A stretch of 64,000 nucleotides of DNA from Mactra quadrangularis (GCA_025267735.1 CM046295.1:20678938-20742937); one strand, 5' to 3'; numbered from the stretch's first letter, positions 33,485 to 49,044 are shown. A program made the numbers and translations. The notes: generated from the letters alone by a model not told the origin.

Positions 33485-36400
33485 TTCATGCGAATAATGG
33501 AGGAAAGACATTCGATTGTGTGTGTATGTTATCTTTAGTAGAGACAGAAACCAGCAGGACGATTTGGATAGAATGTCATGTCATATTCTAAGTCTGTTTT
33601 TAAAGACCGAAACCTACATTATGATAATAATAGAATGCAGAAATTGAAGAAAGATACTTACCTCAACAACAATGAAAGAATGTCAGGCGATATGGTACTT
33701 GGATTATCTTTAATGAAGATATAATCTTACAGGAGAATTATGATAGAATAGTTAGTTATTGTGTTCATGTGTATTCTTACGGGAGCCAAATACTTACCTG
33801 AATTAGATGATAGAATGGCATGCGATATTGTGTGTGTTATCTAAATTGAAGATAGAAACCTACAGGAGAATAATGATAGTATGCTGTGGTGAGTGTAAAC
33901 AGGTTGTCTTAATTGAAGGAAGATACGTACATGAATTAAGTGAATGAATGACATACGATAAGATGCTAGTTATCCTCATTGAAGAGAGAAACCTACAGGA
34001 AAATGATGATAGAAAAGTATGTCATGGTATTGTGTATTATTATTGAAGACAAATTTCTACCTGAGTTAAATGACAGAATGGCATGAGATATGGTGTGAGT
34101 TATCTTAATTGACGTCATAAAACCTACATGGGAATACCGATAGAAATGCAAGCCGTATTGTAAGTATGATTTTTTTATTGAGGAAAGATGGTTACCTGAG
34201 GAAACATGAAATAAGCATGCCGTATTGTGTGTTACCTTAATTGAAGATAGAAACCTACAGGAGAATAATGATAGAATGCTGTGGTGTGTGTATACATGTT
34301 GTCTTAATTGAAGAAAGATACGAACAGGAATTAAGTGAAAGAATGTCATACGATAAGGTGCCAGTTATCCTCATTGATGAGAGAAACCTACAGGAGAATG
34401 ATGATAGAAAAGTATGTCATGGTATTGTGTATTATTATTGAGGACAAATACCTACCTAAGTTAAATGACAGAATGGCATGAGATATGGTGTGAGTAAACT
34501 TAATTGACGTCATAAAACCAACATGGGAATACCGATAGAAAGGCAAGCCGTATTGTAAGTATGTTTTTTCATTGAGGAAAGATACTTACCTGAGAAAACA
34601 TGAGATAAGTATGCCGTAGTGTGTGTGTTACCTTAATTGAAGATAGAAACCTACAGGAGAATAATGATAGAATGCTGTGGTGTGTGTATACATGTTGTCT
34701 TAATTGAAGAAAAATACGTACATGAATTAAGTGAAAGAATGACATACGATCAGGTGCTAGTTATCCTCATTGAAGAGAGAAACCTACAGGAGAATGATGA
34801 TAGAAAAGTATATCATGGTATTGTGTATTGTGTATTATTATTGAGGACAAATACCTACCTGAGTTAAATGACAGAATGGCATGAGATATGGTGTGAGTTA
34901 TCTTAATTGACGTCATAATATCAACATGGGAATACCGATAGAAAGGCAAACCGTATTGTAGGTATATTGTTTTATTGAGGAAAGATACTTACCTGAGAAA
35001 ACATGAGATAAGCATGCCATATTGTGTGTGTTACCTTAATTCAAGATAGAAACCTACAGGAGAATAATGATAGAATGCTGTGGTGTGTGTATACATGTTG
35101 TCTTAATTGAAGAAAAATACGTACATGAATTATGTGAAAAAATGACATACGATAAGGTGCTAGTTATCCTCATTGAAGAGAGAAACCTACAGGAGAATGA
35201 TGATAGAAAAGTATGTCATGGTATTGTGTATTATTATTGAAGACAAATACCTCCCTGAGTTAAATGACAGAATGGCATGAGATATGGTGTGAGTAATCTT
35301 AATTGACGTCATAAAACAAACATGGGAATACCGATAGAAAGGCAAGCCGTATTGTAAGTATGTTGTTTTATTGAGGAAAGATACTTACCTGAGAAAACAT
35401 GAGATAAGCATGCCGTATTGTGTGTGTTACCTTAATTCAAGATAGAAACCTACAGGAGATTATTGATGAGAAGACATGTCATATTGTGTGTATGTTATCT
35501 TGATTGAAGATAGATACTTACCTCAATTAAATGATAGAATGGCATGCCATATAGCGTGTGCAATCTTAATTGAAGACAAGAACCTACTGGAGAAAAATGA
35601 TAGAAATGGATGCCATATTATGTGTGCGATCTTATTTGAGGATAAGATAGAAACCTATATTAGAATAGTGGTAGAAAGGCATGAGATATACTATGCATGT
35701 TATCTTTATAAGAGATAGAGACTTGTTGGACAATTTAGATAGAATGACATGCCACATTTGAGTCTGAATTTTTTTAAAGAATGAAATCTACTTAATCATA
35801 ATGAGAGAATAACAATACATGTTATGTTGGCGTTTTTTCTTGATTAAAGAAAGATAATTACCTGAAACAAAATGATAGAATGGCATGCGATATGATGTGT
35901 CTTATCTTAATTGAAGACAGAAACTTACAAGGAAATATTGATAGTACGACATGTCATAGTACGTGTGTTATCATATTTAAGGATAGAATCCTACACGTAA
36001 ATAATGGTAATAGGCATGCGATGTAGTGTGAATGTTAGCTTCTTGGAGAGATATCAGCACGACAATTCGGAAAGAATGCCATGCTATAATTTGGAAATGT
36101 TTTCATTCTTAAAGACTAAAACCTACATGACAAAAATGATAGAACAAAATGCCAGGTAATGTTTGTATGTTTCTGTAATTGAAGAAATATACTTACCCGA
36201 ATTAAATGATAGAATCGCATGAATAATGGTGTGTGTTATCATTAAGTTAATTGAAGACAGAAACCTACAGAAGAGTAATGAGAGAATGATATGTCATAGC
36301 GTTTGTGAGTATGTGTACATTTTAAATTGAAGACAGATACTTACCTGAATTAAATGATAGAATGGCATGAGATATGGTGCTTGTTATCTTAATTGAAGAC

Positions 36401-39400
36401 AGAAACCTACAGGAGAATAATGATAGGATGGCATGGCATATTGTTTGCATGTTTTGTTTCATTGAAGAAAGATACTTACCTGGATTAAATTCTAGAAATA
36501 CATGAGTTGTGGTGTGTGTTATCTTAATTTAAGACAGAAGTCTGAATGACAATAATGATAGAATAGCATGCTAATGCGTGGCTGTTATATTAATTGAAAA
36601 CTTAATCCTATAAGGGACTATTGATAGAAAAGCAAGCCGTTTAGTGTGTATGGCTTTTTAACTGACTAAAGATATTTACTTGGTAAAAATGATAAAATGG
36701 CATGCCATATTGTGTGTGTTACCTTATTTTAAGACAAAACCTACAGGAGAATAATGATGGAATGGGTTGTCATTTTGTGTGTGATATCTTATTTGAAGAA
36801 ATATATCTGAATTTGGATGTTGATAGAAAGAAAAGCCGTATTTTGTTTATTTTTCCTAATTGAAGACAGTTACTTACATGATGATAATGATAAAATGATA
36901 TGCCATTTTGTACGGGTAATCTGAATTTAAGAAAGAAACCTACAGAAAAAAAAGATAGAATGACAAGCAAAATATTGTTTGTGTATCTTAATTGAAGATA
37001 GAATCCTACCGCAAAAAAAGATATATCATGCATAGTTTTTGTATGTTTTCTTAATTGAAAACAGATACTTACCTGAATAAATGATAACATTGCTTGCGGT
37101 ATGGTGTGTATTATGTTAACTGAAGACAGAAAACTACAATGGAGTATTAACAGATTTGCATGCCATATTGTGTGTGTGTAACCTCAGTTGAAGACATAAA
37201 ACTACCATGACATTTTAACAGAATGGCATGCCATTTTGTGTGTGTTATCTCTATTAAACACATAAAGCTACAATGGAATTCTAACAGAATGGCATGCCAT
37301 TTTGTGTGTGTTATCTCTATTAAACACATAAAACTACAATGGAATTTTAACTGAATGGCATGCCATTTTGTGTGTGTTATCTCAATTAAAGACATAAAGC
37401 TACAATGGAATTTTAACAGAATGGCATGCCATATTGTGTGTCTTACATAAATTGAGAAGTAACCTGCAGGAGAAAAATGAAGAATGGCATGTCAATGTAT
37501 GTTTGTTGTCTAAATTGTAGACATAAACCTACATAGGACTATTGATAGAAAGGCATACCGTATTGTTGGCATGATTTTTACTGACGTAAGATACTTACCT
37601 GAATAACATGCCATATTGTGTTTGTAATCTGAATTTAAGATAGAAGCCTACAGGATAGAGGTGAGATAGATATTATGTCATATTGTGTTTGTTATCTTAT
37701 TTGAAGATATATCTAATTGGGGATATTGATAGGAGAGCATATCATATTGTTTGCGTGTTTTCTTACTTGAATCAGAAACTTAACCGAGAAAAATAGAAGC
37801 GATATTGTAGGTGTTATCTCATTGGTAGATAGATACTTGAATGGAAATTTGATAGAAAACATGCCAAATTGTGTGTATGTGTTCTTAATTGAAAAAAGAG
37901 ATACCTGAAAAAATTGAGTAAATTGCATGTTTTCTTAAAGAAGAATGATAAATACCTTAGAATAATGATAGAATTGAATGCCATACTGCGTGTGTGTTAT
38001 CTATATTGAAGACAGAATCCTACAGGAGAATAATGATAGAATGGCATACCAATGCGTGTTTTGTTACATTTATTTAAAACATACACCTTCATGGAATATT
38101 GATAGAAAGGAAAGCCTAATTGGGTGTATGTTTTTTTTAACTGAGGAAAGATATTAACCTGAGCAAAAATGATAAAAGGGCATGCCATACTTTGTGTGAA
38201 ATCTGAATTTAAGAGAGAAGCCTACAGGAGAATAATGATAGAATGCTGTGGTGTGTGTATACATGTTGTCTTAATTGAAGAAAGATACGTACATGAATTA
38301 ATTGAAAGAATGACATACGATAAGGTGTAGTTATCCTCATTGAAGAGAGAAACCTACAGGAGAATTATGATAGAAAAGTATGTCATGGTATTGTGTATTA
38401 TTATTGAAGACAAATACCTATCTGAGTTAAATGACAGAATGGCATGAGATATGGTGTGTGTTATCTTAATTGAAGATAGAAACCTACAGGAGAATAATGA
38501 TAGAATGCTGTGGTGTGTGCATACATGTTGTCTTAATTGAAGAAAGATACGTACATGAATAAAGTGCATGAATGATATACGATAAGGTGCTAGTTATCCT
38601 CATTGAAGAGAGAAACGTACAGGAGAATGATGATAGAATAGTATGTCATGGTATTGTGTATTTTTATTGAAGACAAATTCCCACCTGAGTTAAATGACAG
38701 AAAGGCATGAGATATGGTGTGGGTTATCTTAATTGACGTCATAAAACCTACATGGGATTACCGATAGAAAGGCAAGCCGTATTGTAAATATGCTTTTTTT
38801 ATTGAGGAAAAATACTTACCCGAGAAAACATGAGATAAGCATGCCGTATGTGTGTGTTACTTTAATTGAAGAAAAGAAACCTACAGGAGAATAATGATAG
38901 AATGCTGTGGTGTGTGTATACATGTTGTCTTAATTGAAGAAAGATACGTATATGAATTAAGTGAAAGAATGTCATACGATAAGGTGCCAGTTATCCTCAT
39001 AGATGAGAGAAACCTACAGGAGAATGATGATAGAAAAGTATGTCATGGTATTGTGTATTATTATTGAAGACAAATACCTACCTGAGTTAAATGACAGAAT
39101 GGCATGAGATATGGTGTGAGTAATATTAATGACGTCATAAAACCGACATGGGAATACCGATAGAAAGGCAAGCCGTATTGTAAGTATGTTTTTTCATTGA
39201 GGAAAGATACTTACCTGAGAAAACATGAGATAAGCATGTCGTATTGTGTGTGTTACCTTAATTGAAGATAGAAACCTACAGGAGAATAATGATAGAATGC
39301 TGTGGTGTGTGTATACATGCTGTCTTAATTGAAGAAAGATACGTACATGAATTAATTGAAAGAATGACATACGATAAGGTGGTAGTTATCCTCATTGAAG

Positions 39401-42130
39401 AGAGAAACCTACAGGAGAATTATGATAGAAAAGTATGTCATGGTATTGTGTATTATTATTGAAGACAAATACCTATCTGAGTTAAATGACAGAATGGCAT
39501 AAGATATGGTGTGTGTTATCTTAATTGAAGATAGAAACCTACAGGAGAATAATGATAGAATGCTGTGGTGAGTGTATACATGTTGTTTTTAATTGAAGAA
39601 AGATACGTACATGAATTAAGTGAAAGAATGCCATACGATAAGGTGCTAGTTATCCTCATTGAAGAGAGAAACCTACAGGAAAATGATAATAGAAAAGAAT
39701 GTCATGGTATTGTGTATTATTATTGAAGACAAATACCTACCTGAGTTAAATGACAGAATGGCATGAGATATGGTGTGAGTTATCTTAATTGACGTCATAA
39801 AACCTACATGGGAATACCGATAGAAAGGCAAGCCGTATTGTAAGTATGTTTTTTTATTGAGGAAAGATACTTACCTGAGAAAACATGAGATAAGCATGCC
39901 GTATTGTGTGTGTTACCTTAATTCAAGATAGAAACCTTCAGGAGATTATTGATTAAAAGACATGTCATATTGTGTGTATGTTATCTTGATTGAAGATAGA
40001 TACTTACTTCAATTAAATGATAGAATAGCATGCCATATTGCGTGTGCAATCTTAATTGAGGAAAAGAACCAACTGGAGAAAAATGATAGAAATGGATGCC
40101 ATATTATGTGTGTGATCTTATTTGAGGATAAGATAGAAACCTATATTAGAATAATGGTAGAAAGGCATGAGATATACTATGCATGTTATTTTTATAATAG
40201 AGAATGATATGTCATAGCGTTTGTGAGTATGTGTACATTTTAAATTGAAGACAGATACTTACCTGAATTAAATGATAGAATGGCATGAGATACGGTGCTT
40301 GTTATCTTAATTGAAGACAGAAACCTACAGGAGAATAATGATAGGAGGGCATGACATATTGTTTGTATGTTTTGTTTCATTAAAGAAAGATACTTACCTG
40401 GATGAAATTCTAGAAATACATGAGTTGTGGTGTGTGTTATCTTAATTTAAGACAGAAGTCTAAATGACAATAATGATAGAATAGCATGCTAATGCGTGGC
40501 TGTTATATTAATTGAAAACTTAATCCTATAAAGACTATTGATAGAACAGCAAGCCGTTTAGTGTGTATGGCTTTTTAACAAACTAAATATATTTACTTGG
40601 TAAAAATGATAAAATGGCATGCCATATCGTGTGTGTTACCTTATTTTAAGACAAAACCTACCGGAGAATAACGATGGAATGGGTTGTCATTTTGTGTGTG
40701 ATACCTTATTTGAAGAAATATATCTGAATTGGGATGTTGATAGAAAGGAAAGCCGTATTTTGAGTATTTTACCTAATTGAAGACAGTTACTTACATGAGA
40801 ATAATGATAAATTGATATGCCATTTTGTAAGGGTAATCTGAATTTAAGAAAGAAACCTACAGGAGAAAAAGATAGAATGATATGCAGTATAGTTTGTGAT
40901 ATCTTAATTGAAGATAGAATCCTACCGCAGAAAAAAGATATATTATGCATAGTTTTTGTATGTTTTCTTAATTGAAAACAGATACTTACCTGAATAAATG
41001 ATAAAATTGCTTGCGGTATGGTGTGTATTATGTTTACTGAATACAGAAAACTACAATGTAGTATTAACAGATTTGCATGCCATATTGTGTGTGTAACCTC
41101 AGTTGAAGACAAAAAAACTACAATGGAATTTTAACAGAATGGCATGCCATTTTGTGTGTGTTATCTCAATTAAAGAATTAAAGCTACAATGGAATTTTAA
41201 CAGAATGGCATGCCATATTGTGTGTCTTACATAAATTGAGAAGTAACTTGCAGGAGAAAAATGAAGAATGTCATGTCAATGTATGTTTGTTGTCTAAATT
41301 GTAGACATAAACCTACATATGACTATTGATAGAAAGGCATACCGTATTGTTGGCATGATTTTTACTGACGTAAGATACTTACCTGAATAACATGCCATAT
41401 TGTGTTTGTAATCTGAATTTAAGATAGAAGCCTACAGGATAGAGGTGAGATAGAACAGTATGTCATATTGTGTTTGTTATCTTATTTGAAGATATATCTA
41501 ATTGAGAATATTGATAGGAGGGCATGTCATATTGTTTGCGTGTTTTCTTACTTGAATCAGAAACTTAACCGAGAGAAATAGAAGCAAGGTATGCGATATT
41601 GTAGTTGTTGTCTCATTGGTAGATAGATACTTAAATGGAAATTTGATAGAAAACATGCCAAATTGTGTGTATGTGTTCTTAATTGAAAAAAGAGATACCT
41701 GAAAAAATTTAGTAAATTGCATGTTTTCTTAAAGAAGAAAGATACTTACCTTAGAATAATGATAGAATTTAATGCCATACTGTGTGTGTGAGTTATCTTT
41801 ATTGAAGACAGAATCCTACAGGAGAATAATGATAGAATGGCATACCAATGCGTGTTTTGTTACATTTATTTAAAACATACACCTTCATGGAATATTGATA
41901 GAAAGGCAAGCCTTATTGGGTGTATGTTTTTTTAACTGAGGAAAGATATTTACCTGAGCAAAAATGATAAAATGGCATGCCATACTTTGTGTGAAATCTG
42001 AATTTAAGATAGAAGCCTACAGGAGAAAAAGATAGAATGGGACGCGATATACATTTGTAGTGTGTTTTATCTTAACTAAAGACAGAAAACTTCAGGAGAA
42101 TAATAATATAACGGCATGACATTGTGCACA
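33485..42130. repeat. Long degenerate tandem array of about 66-bp units with higher-order structure
   Basis: Two unit types alternate: A (ttgaagatagaaacctacag, gagaataatgatagaatg) and B (gaagaaagatacttacctga, aattaaatgatagaatggca), each ending near tatggtgtgtgttatctt. Six units form a higher-order repeat of about 396 bp, plain at 33855, 34241, 34637 and 35043, and again from 38215. The whole stretch from about 33.85 to 38.2 kb is duplicated as about 38.2-42.05 kb, with a deletion of about 570 bp in the second copy (35476 matches 39962; 36283 matches 40198; 38160 matches 41960). A run near 37185-37430 is a cleaner 66-bp repeat encoding a 22-residue period on the - strand. ORFs on both strands (up to 141 codons) are by-products of the repeat. 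Confidence 0.95.
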
Positions 42131-43513
42131 TCTTATACTTTTTGCACATAAAACATTAAGAGGCAGTGTTGGTGACACCTCCAATTTTACATGGTTACTA
42201 GCACTAGCCAGTACTTAAATTATTTGACTTTCAATGCAAAATAGTATTAAAATTCTCCTAAATATATTTGTCTCCCTTTAATTGGTTTGTTTTAAAATTA
42301 TGAAGATGCTATCACCTTTGAACGCCTAACCTTTAGGTTAATTATTTGTTACTATTTCGAACAAAACATGAATTCAAAAATATTCAGTGATTATAAACCT
42401 TAAACATTCGATAAAAGCTGTGATAAGAAATAAAAATCAAACACAAGTTAAGGTCAAAGACAAATGTAGTTCTAAGTACGTTATACAAGATCAATTACAT
42501 TTCATATATATTTTACATCATGACGTATTTCAGTATGTTTTATTGAATACTATCTGCTTAATAGTAATTTTGATATCACGATTAATAATTAAGAAGTTTC
42601 ATAAATATATTTATTATTTAAAAGAATAAACTGATTATCACAAACACTTTCTTGTGAAACCCTACCAGCGTTCCTATGTTTAGTAGCTATTTTCACTATT
42701 CCCAACTTATGCCAGATTCAGCCAAAAAAAACAAAGTAAAACTTAATAATCATCCTTAACTCCTTGAATTAGCTTCAAACATCTTCTGTCGTTCCTAAGT
42801 GCATTTTGATTCAATAAACCTCAACCCTTTACTCTCATTTCCATAGAAAAATGCATCAAACCTAGAAAAATGCACTAACTGTTTCGATTCTGAAATTAAA
42901 CTCTATCCACCCCATTATTGCCATAAGTAAAACCCCAAATCATATTCCAATTACCTTAATCAAAGCCCACGGAACATCTGCCATTGCTCTAAGCATATAT
43001 GCCTTCACTAGATAAAACTAATATAAAACACTATAAGCCAGCAAGAATACTAATAATAGTGACCAAAGCGTTCCGAACCCTGGTGCTGGGGGTTATGAAG
43101 CCAACGACTCTTAAAAACCCCAACAGACCGAACCCTCACCATGGGGGGTTGGGACAGATGGGATGGGACATGCATGCAGGGACCTGAGATATCGGTGCAA
43201 ATCTCAGGCCAGACACAGATAACCTAAAGACCAAAACAAAACAAACAAAAAAAAACGATCAAAATATGAAATACAATAAATCAAACAATAACACAATGTA
43301 CGATGTAAATAAAATAAAAATACCATTTGTTAAAAACCAAAATATATGTTAGCTGTACATGCACATACATTGGATAATGATTAAGTCAGTTAATGCACAA
43401 AGATCAATGTCTATAAACAGATATCTTATAGACCGCGAGTAGGCGAGCGGAGAATTTTTGATCAGGTTTTTAATCAGATTGCTCAGACACCAAATGAGAT
43501 TGAATTTTTCAAT
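42131..43513. other. AT-rich stretch; small GC-richer patch
   Basis: 43060-43215 is GC-richer (ccctggtgctgggggttatg, ggggggttgggacagatggg) and has a short inverted pair around cctgagatatcgg and aatctcagg. Its origin is not recognised. Nothing else is seen. Confidence 0.4.
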
Positions 43514-43675
43514 AGCTACGGAGCCCTTAAAGTGACATTGTTTTATTATCACAACTATTGCGAAAAAACGTATGATTATTTCGAAAAAAAACCGAAATAA
43601 TATAACGTTTAAACGAAATAGTTGTGATAATAAAAAAGTATTTCAAAATGTCACTTTAGGTGCTCCGTAAATAGC
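43514..43675. mobile_element. Palindromic MITE with CTACGGAGC-type ends
   Basis: agctacggagcccttaaagt ... attatcacaactattgcg is matched inverted by gaaatagttgtgataataaa ... cactttaggtgctccgtaaa. Arms are about 55 bp with a small loop. Confidence 0.85.
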
Positions 43676-45303
<1,628 letters not shown>

Positions 45304-45470
45304 GTTTAGAGAACGAGTGGTCTCTGGTTTGAATACCCACCGGAGGCACTTGTTCCAATACAAGGAAATTTACATGTGATTGTTTCATTTAAGACAGTGG
45401 TAAAATAACCTATAAATACAGCACAGTTTCAGCATTGTTCTATCATGTCAAATAAATTATTTTATAAAAC

Positions 45471-45619
45471 AATGAGGCATACATTTACCCCGCTGATTCA
45501 AATACTTGAAATGTGTTCCATAATCCTTGTACAAAATACATAAATATTTTTATCGATCCTGAGAAAATAAGAACTGTAGTGAGTATTTAAATCAGTGGGG
45601 TTAATGTGTGCGCCACTAA
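45471..45619. mobile_element. MITE family B copy
   Basis: aatgaggcatacatttaccc ... gattcaaatact pairs with agtatttaaatcagtggggt ... gtgtgcgccactaat. Confidence 0.8.
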
Positions 45620-45635
45620 TAAAGTGATTGTTAAG

Positions 45636-46560
45636 TGATTAACTAGTTACGTAACTAGTTAACTACTTAATTAACTAGTTAATTATCGGATTTACTAGTT
45701 ACGTAACTAGATAACCACTTTCCAGTTAAGGTTCATGTAAAGTCTTGGTTTGGAAAATAATTCAGTGAAAATAAAAATGCTCTAATTCTGTCATATCTCC
45801 ACTCAGAGTAGTGTTTTATACATCAAAATGTTTCTTTTGAAACATACAAAGTGATGCTTGTCATCAATTACAACAGAAATATTTAACAAAAGGTGTATTT
45901 GCAAAATTGTTGCTGTATAAATAAAACTACTAAAATGTATTAATATTTTCTTACAACAAAATTTAACGTTAAATCCTTTACAGAACATTATAGTTCATAT
46001 TCCCATGAAGGTACTCCAATATTTATAACATTAATAAATGTTAAAACAAATTTAAGGCAAATGAAAAACTAAAGTGAAAGTAGAAACAGGGTCGTGAAAA
46101 CCCATTACACTTGCATCTGTCAAAATGTTTTTCATATACCGTAGTTTTGTTTTAACATTTATTGAGATTATATATTTTGGAGTACCTTTATTGGAATATG
46201 AACTATAATGTTCTGTAAATGATTTAATGTTAAATTAGTTTGTAAACAAAATTGAATGTCTTTTAGTATTTTCATTTTTACAGCATCAATTTTGCAAATA
46301 CATCTTTTGTTAAAAGTTTTCATCTGAATTAATTGCCAGCATCACTTTGTATGTTTCTTAAGAAACATTTTGATGTATAAAACACAGCTCTTGATGAAAG
46401 TATGACAGAATTATAGCATCTTTTATTTTACTATTATTAATGCAAATGAAGACTTTACTTGAACCTTAACGATATTTTGTATAAGTGGTAAGTGGTTAAC
46501 TAGTTCCGTAACTAGTTAACCAGGTGATTAACGAGATCATTAAGTTGTTTTCTAGTTAAC
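45636..46560. repeat. Long foldback element: about 340-bp inverted arms flanked by TAACTAGTTACGTAACTAGTTA palindromes
   Basis: The left arm (about 45722-46055: ccagttaaggttcatgtaaa, attctgtcat, gaacattatagttcatattc, ggtactccaa) is matched inverted in the right arm (about 46130-46472: ttggagtacc, gaatatgaactataatgttc, atgacagaat, tttacttgaaccttaacg) around a spacer of about 75 bp. Outside each arm lie copies of the 20-bp perfect palindrome AACTAGTTACGTAACTAGTT or close variants (45641, 45693, 46499). No ORF of note; a non-autonomous foldback element is the likely explanation. Confidence 0.88.
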
Positions 46561-46817
46561 GTAACTAGATAAACACTTACCACTTATCTATAATCGCTAA
46601 GTGGTTATCTAGTTACGGTAACTAGATAATCACTTAAATAAGTAGTTAATTAAGAGGTTAACTAGTTAGGTAACTAGTTAGCGATATTTTGTATATATAA
46701 GTGGTAAGTGAATATCTAGTTACGCTAACTAGATAATCACTTAAATAACTAGTAAATTAAGAGGTTAACTAGTTACGTAACTAGTTAACCACTTACCACT
46801 TATACAAAATATCGCTA
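46561..46817. repeat. Further nested palindromes of the ACTAGTTACGTAACTAGT type
   Basis: 46679-46817 is itself palindromic: tagcgatattttgtatat ... gtggtaagtg at one end, cacttaccac ... atacaaaatatcgcta at the other, with AACTAGTTACGTAACTAGTT at 46767-46786 inside. Ends of this kind also occur at 46468-46490, so the same end sequence is reused. Confidence 0.85.
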
Positions 46818-46824
46818 AAGCTAC

Positions 46825-47166
46825 AGTCCCATAAACATAAAATTAGCAGTGAGGGCACCGTACGGGCGCCGTGCGATCAAACTCCGCAAGGACCCGTACG
46901 AACTCTTGCGTACCCGTACGGACTGTTACTTTATTACCAGGGTCCGTGAGATGAGCCCAGGATACACGTATCAGTTTCAGAGTCAAATCGTGAACAAAAA
47001 AGGGGCCGAGTATGCATTAAACATGCATATCTTCCAGCTACGGCTCTGTACGTGCGTGTTGTTTTGTGCCATGTGCGTACCGTAACCTTGAAACACATGG
47101 CTTCCTACGGCCTACGACTGTCTGCACGTACGGGTCCGTAACAAGCAACGATTTTATGGGACTGAG
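46825..47166. mobile_element. GC-richer element with CAGTCCCATAAA inverted ends
   Basis: cagtcccataaa starts and tttatgggactg ends a 342-bp unit that is clearly GC-richer than its flanks, with internal motifs such as accgtacgggcgcc, acccgtacg and acgtacgggtccg. An ORF of 78 codons inside has no recognised family. It sits between two blocks of the ACTAGTTACGTAACTAGT palindromes and appears to have inserted there. Confidence 0.8.
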
Positions 47167-47460
47167 GCATAACTGGCAAGTGGTTATCTAGTTACGTAAC
47201 TAGTTAACCAGATAATTAACTAGTTAATTAAGTAGTTAACTAGTTACGTAACTAGTTAACCACTGAACATTAAACAGGTAAAATAATACACAATGGCAGT
47301 TGTAAGCACTAACTTGCATTTTTTCCTGTTATGATCTTTTGTTTATTGTAGAAAAAACTAGTAACGTAACTGGTTTACTACTTAACTAACTAGATAATTA
47401 TCAGGTTAACTAGTTACGTAACAAGTTAACCACATAATTATCTTGTAAGTTATGTGGTTA
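47167..47460. repeat. Continuation of the tagttacgtaacta palindrome cluster
   Basis: Copies lie at 47188, 47238 (perfect 20-mer), 47357 and 47408 (both with changes), separated by short AT-rich spacers. Confidence 0.85.
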
Positions 47461-49044
47461 TCTGGTGGCAGAAATATGCCACCATATGATACTTCGCTCC
47501 GTAGTTTGAAATAAAAAATCTCTCCTTCTCATCACAATTTGAAAAAGGCATACTTTCCCGTAAGTCTTATAAAAAGAAGGAAGTTAGCTCCTGTGAGTTT
47601 TGGAGCCAATCTAATCTCATGCAAACTTTGTGAAATTAAAATTGTCCATTCTACAGCGACAAAATTGTCATATATATGGGTCACTAATAGGTCATATGCT
47701 AGCGCATCCAAATTGAATAACAAAACATGCAACAACGAAAAATTGTAAACACTCACCGCTCCTTGGTATTCACATTTTAATTCCACCTGTCCATAGTACG
47801 AAAATTATCAACCTGTCCATACGCGTACTTGTACTTTAAACACTATTTAACATTGTCATCTTCCTTTATTAAATCATTGATCAATTAGCAACACAACGGA
47901 ATAAGATTTTTAAATCAATTTAAACTCTCTAGAAGCAAAGAAAACTTCTTAGAACCGAAAGAGAATAGTCCTTACAGTCTAATTTCCCCTTCACTTAATT
48001 TAAAACACGTTTAAATAACACGGCATGGTATAAAAGTTATCCATATCATCGAGTTTATGATTTTGAAACCGGTTTAGACTCACACCGAAAATTGTAGTAC
48101 TAGTGGTTACATCATAAAAGAGGTGAAAATTTCAAGTATTACATGTTTCACGACTTTTTCGTGTTTGCAAGCAAGTGAAATAAATTGAGGCCCACGCATA
48201 GGTATATTGATAATATTACTAGTACTTTACTTACGAATTTCTCTGACAAAATTGAGTAAGTAAATTGTTTTTGCGGCGCGTGGTTCCCATTCTCGTTCCC
48301 AGAGGCTATCAAGATTCTCGATACTAGTTAGATCGAGAACCTCGGGTACGAGAAATCTAGTTCCTAACTGATCGTAATTCAGACAATATTTCCACCATTA
48401 AAAAAAGGATAAAAGATTAAATTAGCAAACAACATTTAATTAAGCAGACGACAATTCTCTTCCTAGCTGGTCAGAGATTAGACATGTATAATAAATAGGG
48501 AAGTATTTTTATTCACAATTCCATCTACGTTTGTCACTGGAATTCAAACAAACTTTCACAGAATTATTGTCACCAAATGCCTTAGTGTACAAAATTCTTT
48601 TTATCGTCCGTATATGAATCACATATGACGGTATATACTACACGGTAAAACAGAACAGTTAAGTCCGGCTTTTCAAAGACAATGAGAGCTTATTACTATC
48701 ACTAAAGTGTCGGCATCTGATGTCTCGCCATTTGTTTTGACATGCTTTAATAATCACTTCAGTTGTATCAAATATTTCAACTTAAGTTTACTCAAAACAG
48801 CAAAAATTGTAGTCCATTAGGACATAATAGATTTTTTGCTATTCCGAATATCGGATACATAGATTCATTTATGTAAACGCTACATTTGAACTGGGTTCAT
48901 GGACTCATTGCAGGGCCTCAATGATTGTATCCATTCACCGTGACATACAGAGATTTTATTGTTATATCTCGCCACTAAAAAGCATGCAATACTTGTGTCA
49001 AAATCTGTGATAAGTTGTGTCTTTAAATAGATATTAAAGGTGCA
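47461..49044. other. AT-rich stretch, no secure feature
   Basis: Overlapping ORFs on both strands at 47532-47786 are noted. The - strand one begins with a donor-like gagcg/gtgagt that would cut it after about ten codons, so it may hold a tiny exon, but support is poor. Nothing else. Confidence 0.35.

Noticed and set aside
33993..41112. ORFs of 60-141 codons in the 66-bp array (both strands)
   Set aside because: Short-period repeat translation with frequent stops and frameshifts; unit lengths vary and do not keep frame.
47532..47786. Overlapping ORFs on both strands
   Set aside because: The - strand frame lacks an ATG and meets a donor-like site after about ten codons; no family recognised on either strand.
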